A stretch of DNA of 64,000 bases from Thiomicrorhabdus lithotrophica (lineage in GTDB: Bacteria > Pseudomonadota > Gammaproteobacteria > Thiomicrospirales > Thiomicrospiraceae). The position numbers were made by a program, and so were the translations under genes. The stretch lies in the NCBI RefSeq assembly GCF_029201445.1, contig NZ_CP102381.1:930001-994000 (forward strand). Reading direction: 5' to 3'. Shown one piece after another: positions 44,841-54,135 of the stretch (positions within the stretch are counted from its first letter, which is position 1; each line of letters starts with the position of its first letter). The notes below the pieces were generated by a model. The model ran no database searches. It worked only from the letters and a program-made list of their open reading frames with translations, and was not told the origin of the DNA.

Positions 44841-46352
44841 ATGTCGGAATCGCAAAACAATGTGCCTGAAGTAGATGAGAACAAAATTATTGCAGAACGC
44901 CGTGCCAAGCTAACTGCTTTAAGAGAAGACGGGCACTCATATCCAAATACATTCCGTCGTGAAAATGAAGCTGAAGCGCTTCATGCTAAATACAATGAAA
45001 TGACTAAAGAAGAGTTAGCTGAAGCAGAGCCTGTAAGAGTTAAGGTTGCTGGTCGTATGATGTTGCGCCGTATTATGGGTAAAGCCAGTTTTGCTACTCT
45101 GCAAGATCAAACAGGGCGTATTCAAATTTATGTAACACGTGATGAGTTACCTGAAAGCTTTTACAACACTCAGTTTAAGAAGTGGGATTTAGGTGATATT
45201 GTTGGCGCAGAAGGGTATCTGTTTAAAACTAATACAGGTGAGCTTTCTGTTCATGTTGAGCATATTGAGTTAGTGACAAAATCTTTGCGTCCATTACCAG
45301 ATAAATTTCATGGTCTACAAGATCAAGAAATGCGCTACCGTCAGCGTTATGTAGATTTGATTGTCAACCAAGAGAGTCGCGATACCTTTGTTTTACGTTC
45401 TAAAATAGTCCAGCATGTTCGTAATTTCCTAATTCGAAAAGAGTTTATGGAAGTTGAAACACCAATGATGCATGTCATTCCTGGTGGCGCAACGGCTAAA
45501 CCATTTAATACACATCATAATGCATTAGATATGCCTCTTTACTTGCGTATTGCACCAGAGCTTTACCTAAAACGTTTAGTGGTGGGTGGTTTTGAACGCG
45601 TATTTGAAATTAACCGTTCTTTCCGTAATGAAGGTCTATCTACGCGTCATAACCCAGAATTCACAATGGTTGAATTCTATGCAGCTTATACCGATTACCA
45701 CCAGTTAATGGATTACACTGAAGAGCTTCTAAAAGAACTTGCAGAGTTAGCGGTAGGTTCGACTAAGGTACCTTATCAAGGGTTAGAGTTTGATTTTGGT
45801 AAACCATTTGCGCGTTTAAGCATGAAAGATGCAATCCTTCAATATAACGAAGATGTAACGGCTGATCAGCTAGACACTTTGGAAAGTGCAACAGCCTTAG
45901 CGGAATCTTTAAAAATTCATATTAAAGAAGGTTACGGTTTAGGCAAAGTTATTACTGAAATCTTTGAAGAAACAGTTGAAGAGAAGTTAATGGATCCAAC
46001 ATTCATTACTGAATATCCAGCCGAGGTTTCGCCGCTTGCTCGTCGTAATGATGAAAATGCATTTATTACAGACCGCTTTGAACTATTTATTGGCGGACGT
46101 GAGCTCGCTAATGGCTTTAACGAGTTAAACGATGCTGAAGATCAGGCTGAACGCTTTAAGGCTCAGGTAGAAGCAAAAGATGCGGGTGATGATGAAGCAA
46201 TGCATTATGATGAAGATTACATTACGGCTCTAGAGCACGGAATGCCGCCTACAGCGGGAGAGGGTATTGGTATTGACCGTTTAGTTATGCTGTTTACAGA
46301 TTCAGCTTCTATCCGTGATGTGTTGTTGTTCCCTCATATGCGTCAAAACTAA
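44841..46352 (+). CDS. lysS: Lysyl-tRNA synthetase, class II
   Basis: A 503-residue class II synthetase. The OB-fold anticodon-binding domain (about 55-160) includes [29 protein letters not shown]. Class II motifs: 1 around [26 protein letters not shown], 2 [26 protein letters not shown], 3 [20 protein letters not shown]. Length matches E. coli LysS (505). It follows prfB and ends in a palindrome-based terminator. Confidence 0.98.
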   Translation: MSESQNNVPEVDENKIIAERRAKLTALREDGHSYPNTFRRENEAEALHAKYNEMTKEELAEAEPVRVKVAGRMMLRRIMGKASFATLQDQTGRIQIYVTRDELPESFYNTQFKKWDLGDIVGAEGYLFKTNTGELSVHVEHIELVTKSLRPLPDKFHGLQDQEMRYRQRYVDLIVNQESRDTFVLRSKIVQHVRNFLIRKEFMEVETPMMHVIPGGATAKPFNTHHNALDMPLYLRIAPELYLKRLVVGGFERVFEINRSFRNEGLSTRHNPEFTMVEFYAAYTDYHQLMDYTEELLKELAELAVGSTKVPYQGLEFDFGKPFARLSMKDAILQYNEDVTADQLDTLESATALAESLKIHIKEGYGLGKVITEIFEETVEEKLMDPTFITEYPAEVSPLARRNDENAFITDRFELFIGGRELANGFNELNDAEDQAERFKAQVEAKDAGDDEAMHYDEDYITALEHGMPPTAGEGIGIDRLVMLFTDSASIRDVLLFPHMRQN

Positions 46353-46376
46353 GTCTAGACTTTATCTGACTTAAAT

Positions 46377-46417
46377 AAAAAGCCCCGATTACCAGGCCTG
46401 GTAATCGGGGCTTTTTT
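46377..46417. terminator. lysS terminator: 40-bp perfect palindrome centred on ACCAGGCCTGGT
   Basis: The left arm AAAAAGCCCCGATTACCAGG and its complement meet at 46396/46397, followed by six T. It is the second terminator in the window with the dispersed 12-mer exactly at its apex. It also faces the convergent ygfZ gene. Confidence 0.88.
46391..46402. repeat. ACCAGGCCTGGT palindrome, copy 15
   Basis: Exact copy at the centre of the lysS terminator. Confidence 0.95.
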
Positions 46418-46471
46418 GTAACTAATTTTTAGGTGTAAATTAAATCCTAAAAAGTAACGTTAATGACTCTA

Positions 46472-47557
46472 TCACTCTTCGTCAGTAATGGAATAAGGTA
46501 AAGGTTCAATGACTGCAGCTTCACCTGATTCCGTAACTAAATCTCCCTCGATTGCTTCAAGTGATTTTAACGTACCAATCGCCAAACAAAGCGTACCGTT
46601 AAAAACATCAGGGTTTGCGTTAATAACCGTTAATTTATGAGTCTTATCATTTTGGTCTTTTAGCGTTAAAGCATCTCCAGGTAACAATGATACAACTTCA
46701 TTTAGGTGGATGCGTAACATGCGTTTAGTGACTTTGCCACGATAGTGAATACGGGCAATGATTTCTTGCCCAGGAAAGCAGCCTTTCTTGAAGTTAATCG
46801 CATCAAACTTATCTAAGTTGAAAAATTGGGCAGTAAATTTGGCGCTCGTTTCGCTAGTTACCTCAGGTACACCCGCTGCAATATTTAGTAAGTTCCAGTC
46901 ATAGTTGTTGGTTACATCACTATTGTCACGAATCTTTTTCCAAGCATTGATCATTTGATCTGCTGGGCCAAACAAAGCATATTTATGATAAGGGCCTGGT
47001 ACTTTGATAACAATGATGTCTTGCATATCCTCAACTTCAATCATGCCTGATTCAAATACTTCTTTTACTTTAGTATTTAAGCGGCGCTGGACATCTAAGT
47101 CACCAAATTCACCTGCAAACCCAACTTGAATTAATTCATTTGATACTTCTGTTAACTGAACATCTGAACGCAGTACAAACATCGTCAAACGTTTGAGAAT
47201 ACTCTCTCTCAAAGAAGCATCAAAGTTAAGGTAATAATCATCCTTGTATTTAAACACTAGGAAATTAGCAAGTACTTGACCTTGTGGGTCACAATAGGCC
47301 GAAAATTGAGCTTGTATATCAGAAACATCATTAAGATCACTGGTAAGTTGAGCCTGTAAGAAAGTTAGGGCTTCACTGCCAGATACTTTAATTAACGCTT
47401 GGTGCGTTAAACTGGTAACGACAGGGCCATTTTTAATCATGAAACGTTCTAACTCTGGGTGACCAAAGCTGCAGATTTTGCCTTGTTCATCAAACTGTGC
47501 ATTTTGTGTTGCTAAAAATTCTGACCAAATAGGGCTAAGGGAAGCATTTGTTGTCAT
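46472..47557 (-). CDS. ygfZ: YgfZ/GcvT-domain folate-dependent Fe-S protein
   Basis: A 361-residue tetrahydrofolate-binding protein involved in iron-sulfur cluster maintenance. The ATG at 47557 has AAGGA eight bases upstream; the frame from 47608 is not supported. The family hallmark KKGCFPGQEIIARIHYRGKVTKRM is present, with the conserved Cys. Upstream QAQLTSDLNDVSDIQAQFSAYCDPQGQVLANFLVF is typical of the GcvT-like fold. Confidence 0.93.
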   Translation of the reverse strand: MTTNASLSPIWSEFLATQNAQFDEQGKICSFGHPELERFMIKNGPVVTSLTHQALIKVSGSEALTFLQAQLTSDLNDVSDIQAQFSAYCDPQGQVLANFLVFKYKDDYYLNFDASLRESILKRLTMFVLRSDVQLTEVSNELIQVGFAGEFGDLDVQRRLNTKVKEVFESGMIEVEDMQDIIVIKVPGPYHKYALFGPADQMINAWKKIRDNSDVTNNYDWNLLNIAAGVPEVTSETSAKFTAQFFNLDKFDAINFKKGCFPGQEIIARIHYRGKVTKRMLRIHLNEVVSLLPGDALTLKDQNDKTHKLTVINANPDVFNGTLCLAIGTLKSLEAIEGDLVTESGEAAVIEPLPYSITDEE

Positions 47558-47829
47558 TGTATAGTCCTTAATTCTTCTTTGTGGCAGATGATACCGTACT
47601 CGCATCAAATAATAAAATATCTTGGCGTATTTCTTGCATACTGAAAATATAACTTTTTATGGTGAGGATGATTGCCATTTAAAGGAATTTATCAAAAGCG
47701 GCGAATTTAATTGAATTTTAGTGAACGACTCAGTAGTATGAATCACTAATGATAGTAAGGTTGAACTAGCGCTTTTATTTTAAAATATAAAACGTATTTA
47801 AGCTGGTTTTACCAGGATTCTATATTTAA

Positions 47830-48396
47830 ATGGAGACAGCTGTGTCGAGTTCTAAGCAAGAGTTTTTAACTTTTATTATTGGAAAGGAAGAGTTTGCCGT
47901 AGAGATTTTACGCGTGCAAGAGATTCGTGGCTGGGTTGCTCCAAGCCCTTTACCAAATGTACCAAGTTATGTAAAAGGTGTAGTTGATTTACGAGGCACG
48001 ATTGTGCCGATTATTGATTTGCGTGAAAAATTCAAATTACCTGCTAGTTACGATGGAACAACGGTGGTTATTGTTGTGCATATTTTGACTTCATCGGGAG
48101 AAAGAATTGTTGGTTTAGTGGTTGATGCCGTTTCTGATGTTCATCAATTTGATATTAATGAACTGCAAGATGCACCAGATATCTCAGATTCAGTTCATAG
48201 TCAATATATCCTAGGGTTAACTACTATTAGAGATAGCCAGGGACAGAGTAGTGCCGCACAGATGGGAAGTACATCTCAAAAGCTATCTGATAAAGGGCGT
48301 ATGGTTGTAGTGGTTGATCTAGATAAGCTAGCGGCCGAAGGTCTTATCGAAGATATTGTAATGAATGCTGAGAATATGCCTACTGGTAATGGTTAA
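47830..48396 (+). CDS. cheW: Chemotaxis coupling protein CheW
   Basis: A 188-residue CheW. The core shows FLTFIIGKEEFAVEILRVQEIRGW, PLPNVPSYVKGVVDLRGTIVPIIDLREKF and IVGLVVDAVSDVHQFD. CheW links chemoreceptors to the CheA kinase. A Ser/Gln-rich insertion (about 140-158, TIRDSQGQSSAAQMGSTSQK) is longer than in E. coli CheW. The ATG at 47830 has no ribosome site, whereas a GTG at 47842 has GGAG six bases before it and may be the true start. No other chemotaxis gene is adjacent. Confidence 0.92.
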   Translation: METAVSSSKQEFLTFIIGKEEFAVEILRVQEIRGWVAPSPLPNVPSYVKGVVDLRGTIVPIIDLREKFKLPASYDGTTVVIVVHILTSSGERIVGLVVDAVSDVHQFDINELQDAPDISDSVHSQYILGLTTIRDSQGQSSAAQMGSTSQKLSDKGRMVVVVDLDKLAAEGLIEDIVMNAENMPTGNG

Positions 48397-48444
48397 TAAA
48401 GTACAACACTTTATTTGGTAGGCTTTTTTAAAAGGCCTAAAAGC

Positions 48445-48477
48445 AAAAAACCGATTCAATGTGAAATCGGTTTTTTT
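48445..48477. terminator. Intrinsic terminator cheW/queD
   Basis: AAAAAACCGATT / AATCGGTTTTTTT, eight-base loop; between convergent genes. Confidence 0.88.
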
Positions 48478-48508
48478 GTTTTTGAAGCTATAAATATGAT
48501 TTTAATCT

Positions 48509-48886
48509 CTACTCTGAGTAGGTCACACAGTTACGATCATTTTCCCAAACCGTTAAACTGTGCATTTTAACTTCTGGAGACTGAATACGTTTTTCAATCT
48601 CTTTGAAAATATACACAGCAATATTCTCTGCCGTAGGATTAAGCTCTTGAAAATGTGCGTGGTCATTTAAAAAAGTGTGATCTAACTCTTTTACAACTTC
48701 TTTGGCATGACGTTTAATCTCTTTAAAGTCAATAACCATACCGATTTCATTTAATTGAGTGCCAGCCACCTGAACTTCAATCTTCCAGTTATGGCCATGG
48801 AGTTTTGCGCAATCACCAGGGTAACCTCTCAAACTGTGAGCAGAAGCAAAATCAAGTAAAGTTTTTAAAACAAACGTTTGTGCCAT
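48509..48886 (-). CDS. queD: 6-carboxy-5,6,7,8-tetrahydropterin synthase QueD
   Basis: A 125-residue enzyme of queuosine precursor synthesis, converting 7,8-dihydroneopterin triphosphate to carboxytetrahydropterin. The catalytic Cys and zinc His are in RGYPGDCAKLHGHNWKIEV, with a further zinc His at FDFASAHSL. Catalytic-type residues follow in VVKELDHTFLND and NPTAENIAVYIF. Length is normal. It is monocistronic. Confidence 0.95.
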   Translation of the reverse strand: MAQTFVLKTLLDFASAHSLRGYPGDCAKLHGHNWKIEVQVAGTQLNEIGMVIDFKEIKRHAKEVVKELDHTFLNDHAHFQELNPTAENIAVYIFKEIEKRIQSPEVKMHSLTVWENDRNCVTYSE

Positions 48887-49106
48887 AAGGGAGCCAATCT
48901 TCTATAAAGTCAGTAAAAAATAATATTTGTCAGTTCTGTTTATTTAGCAGGCCGAAATTGAAGTTTTTTTAGCCAAACCAGAAAGGGAACAGATTATAAC
49001 TAAAACTTAGACCCATTAAAAGCTAACTTTTTGAAAGCTAAGATTTTTCTTAGATAATTTAGGTTGTTGATGTCGGCTTTTACTAAGACAGAGTGTCACA
49101 ATCTAA

Positions 49107-49991
49107 TTAATGCTTACGTTCTGCGATGTAATGAACGAGAGACACTAAAAAATCACTATTGATATTTAAGGCTTCAATTTCTATAAGCGCTTGAGAGATT
49201 AACTTATCTCTATATTGTTTTGCTTCTTCCATTCCAAGTAATTTAGGGTAAGTTGATTTATTCAGTTCAATATCACTCCCTTGTGGCTTTCCTAGTGTTT
49301 CAGTATCACTTTCAATATCCAAAATATCATCCTGAACTTGAAAAGCTAAACCGATAAGTTCTCCAAGTTTTACCAGGCCTGGTTTGATTTTAGGGTAACT
49401 TGGATGTTGAACAGCTCCCATTAGTAATGAACATTGTATTAGAGCCCCCGTTTTGAGTGTATGTAGCATTTTCAGTTCAGATAAAGGAATGGTTTTACTT
49501 TCCGATTGAATATCTTGGACTTGTCCTCCAATCATACCTAGAGGGCCGCTAGCCTGAGTAAGTAGGCTTAACATTTCAAGGATATCGATTGGTTTTATTA
49601 GCTTATCTTCAACCAAAATTTGAAAAGCCAAGGTTTGCTGAGCATCTCCGACTAATATGGCAGTAGCTTCGTCAAATTTTATATGGCAAGTAGGCATACC
49701 TCGGCGTAATTCATCATTATCCATCGCAGGTAAGTCATCATGAACTAAGGAATAACTATGGATTAACTCCATTGCACAGGCCGCAGAGTCTACTTGTTTT
49801 AGAGGGGTGTTTAATGCTTTAGCTACCGCATATATTAAGGCAGGACGAAGGCGTTTTCCTTGATTAAGTGTTGCGTACTCAATAGCAGAGAAAAGAGGGT
49901 CAGTGGTTCTTTGTTTAGCAGCAAAAAACTGCAAGTGCTGTTGAAGAGCTTGATTAACTCTATTTTGATATTCTAATAACTGGGTTTGCAA
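49107..49991 (-). CDS. ispA: Polyprenyl synthetase, farnesyl diphosphate synthase type
   Basis: About 294 residues condensing IPP with DMAPP/GPP in isoprenoid synthesis. The two Asp-rich motifs are DDLPAMD (in SLVHDDLPAMDNDELRRG) and DDILD (in FQVQDDILDIESDTETLGK), with GGKRLRP-like NQGKRLRPALIYA. The proposed start is TTG at 49991: GGAG (49999-50002) lies seven bases before it and homology begins there. The open frame runs on to 50066, but that part crosses an intrinsic terminator. An exact palindrome encodes KPGLV. Confidence 0.92.
   Translation of the reverse strand: MQTQLLEYQNRVNQALQQHLQFFAAKQRTTDPLFSAIEYATLNQGKRLRPALIYAVAKALNTPLKQVDSAACAMELIHSYSLVHDDLPAMDNDELRRGMPTCHIKFDEATAILVGDAQQTLAFQILVEDKLIKPIDILEMLSLLTQASGPLGMIGGQVQDIQSESKTIPLSELKMLHTLKTGALIQCSLLMGAVQHPSYPKIKPGLVKLGELIGLAFQVQDDILDIESDTETLGKPQGSDIELNKSTYPKLLGMEEAKQYRDKLISQALIEIEALNINSDFLVSLVHYIAERKH
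49372..49383. repeat. ACCAGGCCTGGT palindrome, copy 16
   Basis: Exact copy in ispA, read on the minus strand as KPGLV. Confidence 0.95.
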
Positions 49992-50004
49992 AAGTTTTCT
50001 CCAT

Positions 50005-50035
50005 AAAAAAGGCCGTCTATTGACGGCCCTTTTTT
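50005..50035 (-). terminator. Intrinsic terminator between peroxiredoxin and ispA
   Basis: GGCCGTC / GACGGCC with a four-base loop, A6 before and T6 after. It ends three bases before the ispA ribosome site on the minus strand. It probably ends the peroxiredoxin transcript, and readthrough would supply ispA. Confidence 0.85.
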
Positions 50036-50168
50036 GAGTTGTCCGTTTCATTGAGAGCTTCTCCAAAACGGGACAACAAGTGCTATAAATAATGGGACTA
50101 TTTTAACGATTTAATGTTTTTAAATAAACTTAAAACGTTTCTTTTCTCATTAAGTTAGCTAGACGAAA

Positions 50169-50771
50169 TTATAGTTCGTCTGAATGCTCACTTAGATATT
50201 CAGCAACACCGTCAGGGGTATCTTTCATTCCAGCATCCCCTTTATTCCAACCTGCAGGACAAACTTCACCCACTTCTTCATGGAACTGAAGTGCTTCAAC
50301 CATACGAACCATTTCATCTACGTTACGTCCAAGAGGAAGGTCATTAACTACCTGGTGACGAACAATACCATTAGGATCAATTAAGAATGCACCACGTAGA
50401 GCAACGTTACCAGGGTGAACAATTCCGTAAGCTTCCATGATAGAACCGCCAAGGTCAGCAACTAGAGGGAACTTAACTGGCCCAAGACCACCTTCGTTTA
50501 CCGGCGTGTTACGCCATGCGTTGTGAGTAAACTGAGAGTCAACAGAAATACCAACCACTTCAGTACCTAATTCTTTAAAACGGTCAACTCTGTGGTCGAA
50601 AGCTAGAATTTCAGAAGGGCATACAAATGTGAAATCTAAAGGGTAGAAGAACACAACGGCATATTTACCGGCTATGTGGCTTTTTAGATTAAAATCATCA
50701 ACAATAGAACCATCTGCTAAAACTGCAGCTGAAGTAAAGTCTGGTGCCTGTTTGGTTACAAGAACTGACAT
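50169..50771 (-). CDS. 2-Cys peroxiredoxin, AhpC/TSA family
   Basis: A 200-residue thiol peroxidase reducing H2O2 and organic peroxides. The peroxidatic Cys is in FYPLDFTFVCPSEILAF, and the resolving Cys in GEVCPAGWNKG near the C-terminus. The GGLGP motif and a C-terminal YL-like tail (AEYLSEHSDEL) are features of hyperoxidation-sensitive forms. The upstream 296-base region has no recognised OxyR site. Likely cytosolic. Confidence 0.95.
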   Translation of the reverse strand: MSVLVTKQAPDFTSAAVLADGSIVDDFNLKSHIAGKYAVVFFYPLDFTFVCPSEILAFDHRVDRFKELGTEVVGISVDSQFTHNAWRNTPVNEGGLGPVKFPLVADLGGSIMEAYGIVHPGNVALRGAFLIDPNGIVRHQVVNDLPLGRNVDEMVRMVEALQFHEEVGEVCPAGWNKGDAGMKDTPDGVAEYLSEHSDEL

Positions 50772-51067
50772 AGTATTATCCTTATATTTAAGTTGAATTA
50801 ATGAGTTAATTAACCGAACAGTATAGTCAATTATTAGGCCTTATTCTAGTTAAATGCCGTGATTTAGGTTGTTAATTGTCACTCGATTTCGTAAATATAT
50901 TTATATATTATTTAAGAAAGGTGCGCATCATGTCGATAACGTAACTATAAGATCGTGGTTATTACATTTAAGTTTAAGTATTTCAGAATGTTATGATTAA
51001 ATTAATAGTTTTTAAAAACGCCTAAATACTGAGTTCTTTGTTCTAATGTAGAGTTGGTTATTGATAT
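50772..51067. other. Divergent promoter region, peroxiredoxin / CBS protein
   Basis: 296 bases, AT-rich; I see no gene, strong terminator or clear operator in it. Confidence 0.5.
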
Positions 51068-51679
51068 ATGTTTATAGTTTATAGTCCCGAAGGTCAGAGT
51101 TTTATTGGTGCAGTGCAAAACTTGCCTGTTCTGAAAGTTGACCCTGCAAAACGTATCAATAAAGTTGATGGAACAGATGAAGAGACTAAAGAAAAATATA
51201 CTCCTAAAAAAAGCGGTGCTTTGGATGCTTATAAGAACAACCAGCAAAAGTCAAAGCGAAGTGTTGTTGTAAAGGTTTCGGAAATTATGGTTTCTCCAGT
51301 TATTACAGTTGGTGTTGATAATACGCTTGAGGAAGCATGGAATTTGATGAAAACTAACTCGATTAAACATTTGCCTGTTTTGGATCAGGCTGAACTTGTA
51401 GGAATGTGTTCGCAATTAGATATTCTAGGTAGAATTATTGTCAGTAAGTCTGGTGAGCTAGAGGGGGTTAAGCCTGAAAAAGTAAAAGATGTAATGCGTT
51501 CAGAGGTGGTAACGACTTCTTTAGATACGGATATCCGCCATATTGCTCAAGCCTTAACAGGGTATCAAATTGATGCGTTGGTGATTATGAATGAGTATCA
51601 TCAAATATTAGGTATTGTTTCAGAAACTGACCTGATTAAGCGTCTAGCAAAAGAGCCTCCTATAGAGTTATATATCTAG
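51068..51679 (+). CDS. CBS-domain-pair protein
   Basis: A 203-residue protein. An N-terminal region of about 70 residues (FIVYSPEGQSFIGAVQNLPVLKVDP, then a Lys-rich linker) has no recognised family. Two CBS motifs follow: VKVSEIMVSPVITVGVDNTLEEAWNLMKTNSIKHLPVLD and KVKDVMRSEVVTTSLDTDIRHIAQALTGYQIDALVIMN..LGIVSETDLIKRL. CBS pairs usually bind adenosine nucleotides and regulate a partner, which is not evident here. Convergent with nadB. Confidence 0.85.
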   Translation: MFIVYSPEGQSFIGAVQNLPVLKVDPAKRINKVDGTDEETKEKYTPKKSGALDAYKNNQQKSKRSVVVKVSEIMVSPVITVGVDNTLEEAWNLMKTNSIKHLPVLDQAELVGMCSQLDILGRIIVSKSGELEGVKPEKVKDVMRSEVVTTSLDTDIRHIAQALTGYQIDALVIMNEYHQILGIVSETDLIKRLAKEPPIELYI

Positions 51680-51722
51680 TTATAGGTTATTAAATCATCA
51701 GAAACTTTCAACCAAAGAAAAC

Positions 51723-53348
51723 TTATTTAAACTTGGGTTTAAGAAAGGTTGGTTTTGGTTTTTTATGAATGTGCGGATAATCCAGGTTGTAGTGTAATCC
51801 TCGACTTTCTTTGCGTCTTTGAGCGCTCATTACCATTAATTCAGCTACCAGTACTAAGTTTCTGAGTTCAAGTAAGTCACGGTTTAAGGTGTGTTGATGA
51901 TAATACTCATCCACTTCTTTTTGAAGGTTGCGAATTCTTTGTCGAGCACGTTTTAATCGTTTGTTTGTTCTTACAATACCGACGTAATCCCACATAACAC
52001 GGCGTAATTCATCCCAGTCATGGCTGACAAGGATTTTCTCTTTAGGCTCGGTTGTACCTGAGCTGTCCCAAGGGGCGACATCTTCTCTTTGGAATTCTTG
52101 TGTAGCAAAGGCATTCTTAATACTTTGTTGCGCCATTTTGGCAAAAACTAATCCTTCTGCAAGCGAGTTACTTGCCAAACGATTAGCGCCATGTAGGCCT
52201 GTATAAGCGGTTTCGCCAATAGCGTATAAACCCTCTAGACTGCTTTTCCCTTCCAAATCGGTCACAACGCCACCACAAGTATAATGCGCAGCAGGAACAA
52301 CTGGAATTTGCTCCTTGGAAATATCGATCCCCACTTTTTTACAGCGCTCATAGATGGTTGGGAAATGACTTTTTAAAAATTTTGCCGGTTTGTGAGTAAT
52401 GTCTAAATAAACACAATCCACACCATGCTTTTTCATCTCTTGGTCAATGGCTCGAGCCACAATATCTCTAGGTGCTAAATCAGCACGTTCATCATAGTTG
52501 TGCATAAATGCCTCACCGTTTGGCAAGCGTAAAATACCACCTTCACCTCGGACGGCTTCACTAATCAAGAAAGAACGATCTTTAGGGTGGTATAAACAAG
52601 TAGGGTGGAACTGGTTAAACTCCATATTGCCAACAGTACATCCAGCACGCCACGCCATAGCAATGCCATCTCCCGTGGATGTATCAGGGTTGCTAGTATA
52701 TAAATAGGCTTTACTTGCCCCGCCTGTTGCTAGAACGGTAAACAAAGAGGATATAGCAATAATATTGTTATTAGTTTGATTTAATGCGTAGGCTCCAATA
52801 CAGCGATTTCGTCGTTTGTTTTGGATTAAATCTATCGTGATATGTTCGGGCAATAAACGAATGTTTGGGTGGCTTTCAACTCGTTCAATCAATGTTTTTA
52901 AAACTGTTTGACCAGTATGATCGGCGGCATGAATAACTCGTCTATGACTATGACCACCTTCTTGGGTTAAATGAAATGGAAAGTCAGGATTAGAGCGGTT
53001 CTCAATTTCATTTTCAATGCTATCTTTACTAAATGGTACGCCTAAATCAATTAGTTCCTGTATAGATTCAGCAGCATGAGAAGCCACAATCGCCACAGCT
53101 TTAGGGTCGCAAAGTCCCGCACCTGCATTTTGGGTGTCAGCAATATGTGCGTCAATGCTATCAAAGGGGTCTAAAACTCCGGCTATTCCACCTTGAGCAT
53201 AGTTTGTACTTCCTTCGGTTAAGGAGCCTTTTGCTAAGATAGATATTTTATGTTCTTCAGCTAGCTTTAATGCAATTGACAGGCCTGCTATTCCACTACC
53301 AATAACAAGAATATCCGTTGTTAAAGTGTTTTCAGTTACTGAAGCCAA
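51723..53348 (-). CDS. nadB: L-aspartate oxidase
   Basis: A 541-residue FAD enzyme converting L-aspartate to iminoaspartate in de novo NAD synthesis. FAD-binding motif DILVIGSGIAGLSIALKLAE; catalytic region EGSTNYAQGGIAGVLDPFDS, HRRVIHAADHTGQTV, and PAAHYTCGGVVTD; C-terminal helical domain ending near YNLDYPHIHKKP. It is divergent from rseC, the location it also has beside the rpoE cluster in E. coli and Pseudomonas. Confidence 0.97.
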   Translation of the reverse strand: MASVTENTLTTDILVIGSGIAGLSIALKLAEEHKISILAKGSLTEGSTNYAQGGIAGVLDPFDSIDAHIADTQNAGAGLCDPKAVAIVASHAAESIQELIDLGVPFSKDSIENEIENRSNPDFPFHLTQEGGHSHRRVIHAADHTGQTVLKTLIERVESHPNIRLLPEHITIDLIQNKRRNRCIGAYALNQTNNNIIAISSLFTVLATGGASKAYLYTSNPDTSTGDGIAMAWRAGCTVGNMEFNQFHPTCLYHPKDRSFLISEAVRGEGGILRLPNGEAFMHNYDERADLAPRDIVARAIDQEMKKHGVDCVYLDITHKPAKFLKSHFPTIYERCKKVGIDISKEQIPVVPAAHYTCGGVVTDLEGKSSLEGLYAIGETAYTGLHGANRLASNSLAEGLVFAKMAQQSIKNAFATQEFQREDVAPWDSSGTTEPKEKILVSHDWDELRRVMWDYVGIVRTNKRLKRARQRIRNLQKEVDEYYHQHTLNRDLLELRNLVLVAELMVMSAQRRKESRGLHYNLDYPHIHKKPKPTFLKPKFK

Positions 53349-53497
53349 AGTAAGTCCTTAATTTAGATAGTAAATTTATGTTGCAAGGTGAAGTTGTATT
53401 CATTTTTAATAAGCATATTATATTTGCAGATTAGCTTAATTGATACGCTATATTTGTTTATAGTGAAGAGTATCTGTGAATTGTTTTAAAAAAATGG

Positions 53498-53517
53498 AAG
53501 TTTCAATATTGAAACTT
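53498..53517. promoter_or_regulatory. 20-bp perfect palindrome, candidate operator
   Basis: AAGTTTCAATATTGAAACTT is self-complementary over 20 bases, in the divergent nadB-rseC region. It overlaps GAAACTT, a weak match to a sigma-E -35 element. Confidence 0.55.
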
Positions 53518-53589
53518 TGAGCAAGATGCCATATTCATAGATAAACCAACTAAAGATTATAATCAACACACTTTTTAGCTAGGAATAAA

Positions 53590-54063
53590 ATGGAAAGCGA
53601 ATTAAAAAATGTATTACGAGAGCAGGGTGTGGTGGTTGCTATTGATGGTGATGAAGTTCTTGTCGAAACCAAAAGAAGTACAGGTTGTTCAGGGTGTTCT
53701 TCTGAGTCTGGTTGCGGAACCTCAGCTTTGGCTCAGCTTTTTACTGGTACAAAAAAGGCTCCTATAAGAGTTAAAAAAAGCTTGGAATGCCAGGTTGGAG
53801 ACTCTGTTGAATTAACATTAGATGAGTCACGATTGCTCCAACATTCTTTTATGGCATATGGTTTACCATTAATAGGTCTATTTATTTTGGCAATCAGTTT
53901 TTCTAAAGTTGCACTAAATGTTTTGCTATGGACACCAGGTCAGGCAGATCTTGCGGCTATTTTGGGAGGCATTGTTGGGCTGTATTTGGGGTGGTGGTTA
54001 ACGCGTAAACTTTATCAGCCTGTTATGCCTGTGTTAAGCAAAGTCATTACGGTATCACATTAA
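53590..54063 (+). CDS. rseC: RseC/MucC family membrane protein
   Basis: A 157-residue inner-membrane protein. The N-terminal cytoplasmic part has a four-Cys motif (CSGCSSESGCG) typical of RseC; two membrane segments follow (FMAYGLPLIGLFILAISF and ILGGIVGLYLGWWL). In E. coli RseC modulates sigma-E and takes part in the SoxR-reducing system. AGGA precedes the ATG and TATAAT lies at 53558-53563. Its usual upstream partners rpoE, rseA and rseB are absent; nadB is the direct neighbour. Confidence 0.92.
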   Translation: MESELKNVLREQGVVVAIDGDEVLVETKRSTGCSGCSSESGCGTSALAQLFTGTKKAPIRVKKSLECQVGDSVELTLDESRLLQHSFMAYGLPLIGLFILAISFSKVALNVLLWTPGQADLAAILGGIVGLYLGWWLTRKLYQPVMPVLSKVITVSH

Positions 54064-54135
54064 ATTTTATTGTGTTTAAATCTAACGATATTTACAAAGA
54101 CCTTTAACAGATAAACTTAAGGAGATCATTTAAAA

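Noticed and set aside
49992-50066. N-terminal extension of the ispA frame
   Set aside because: It would translate an intrinsic terminator; the TTG at 49991 has a proper ribosome site. The ATG on the minus strand near 50004 is out of frame.
54064-54135. Sigma-E promoter directly before mucD
   Set aside because: No GGAACTT-type -35 or TCTGA-type -10 pair is visible in the 72-base gap.
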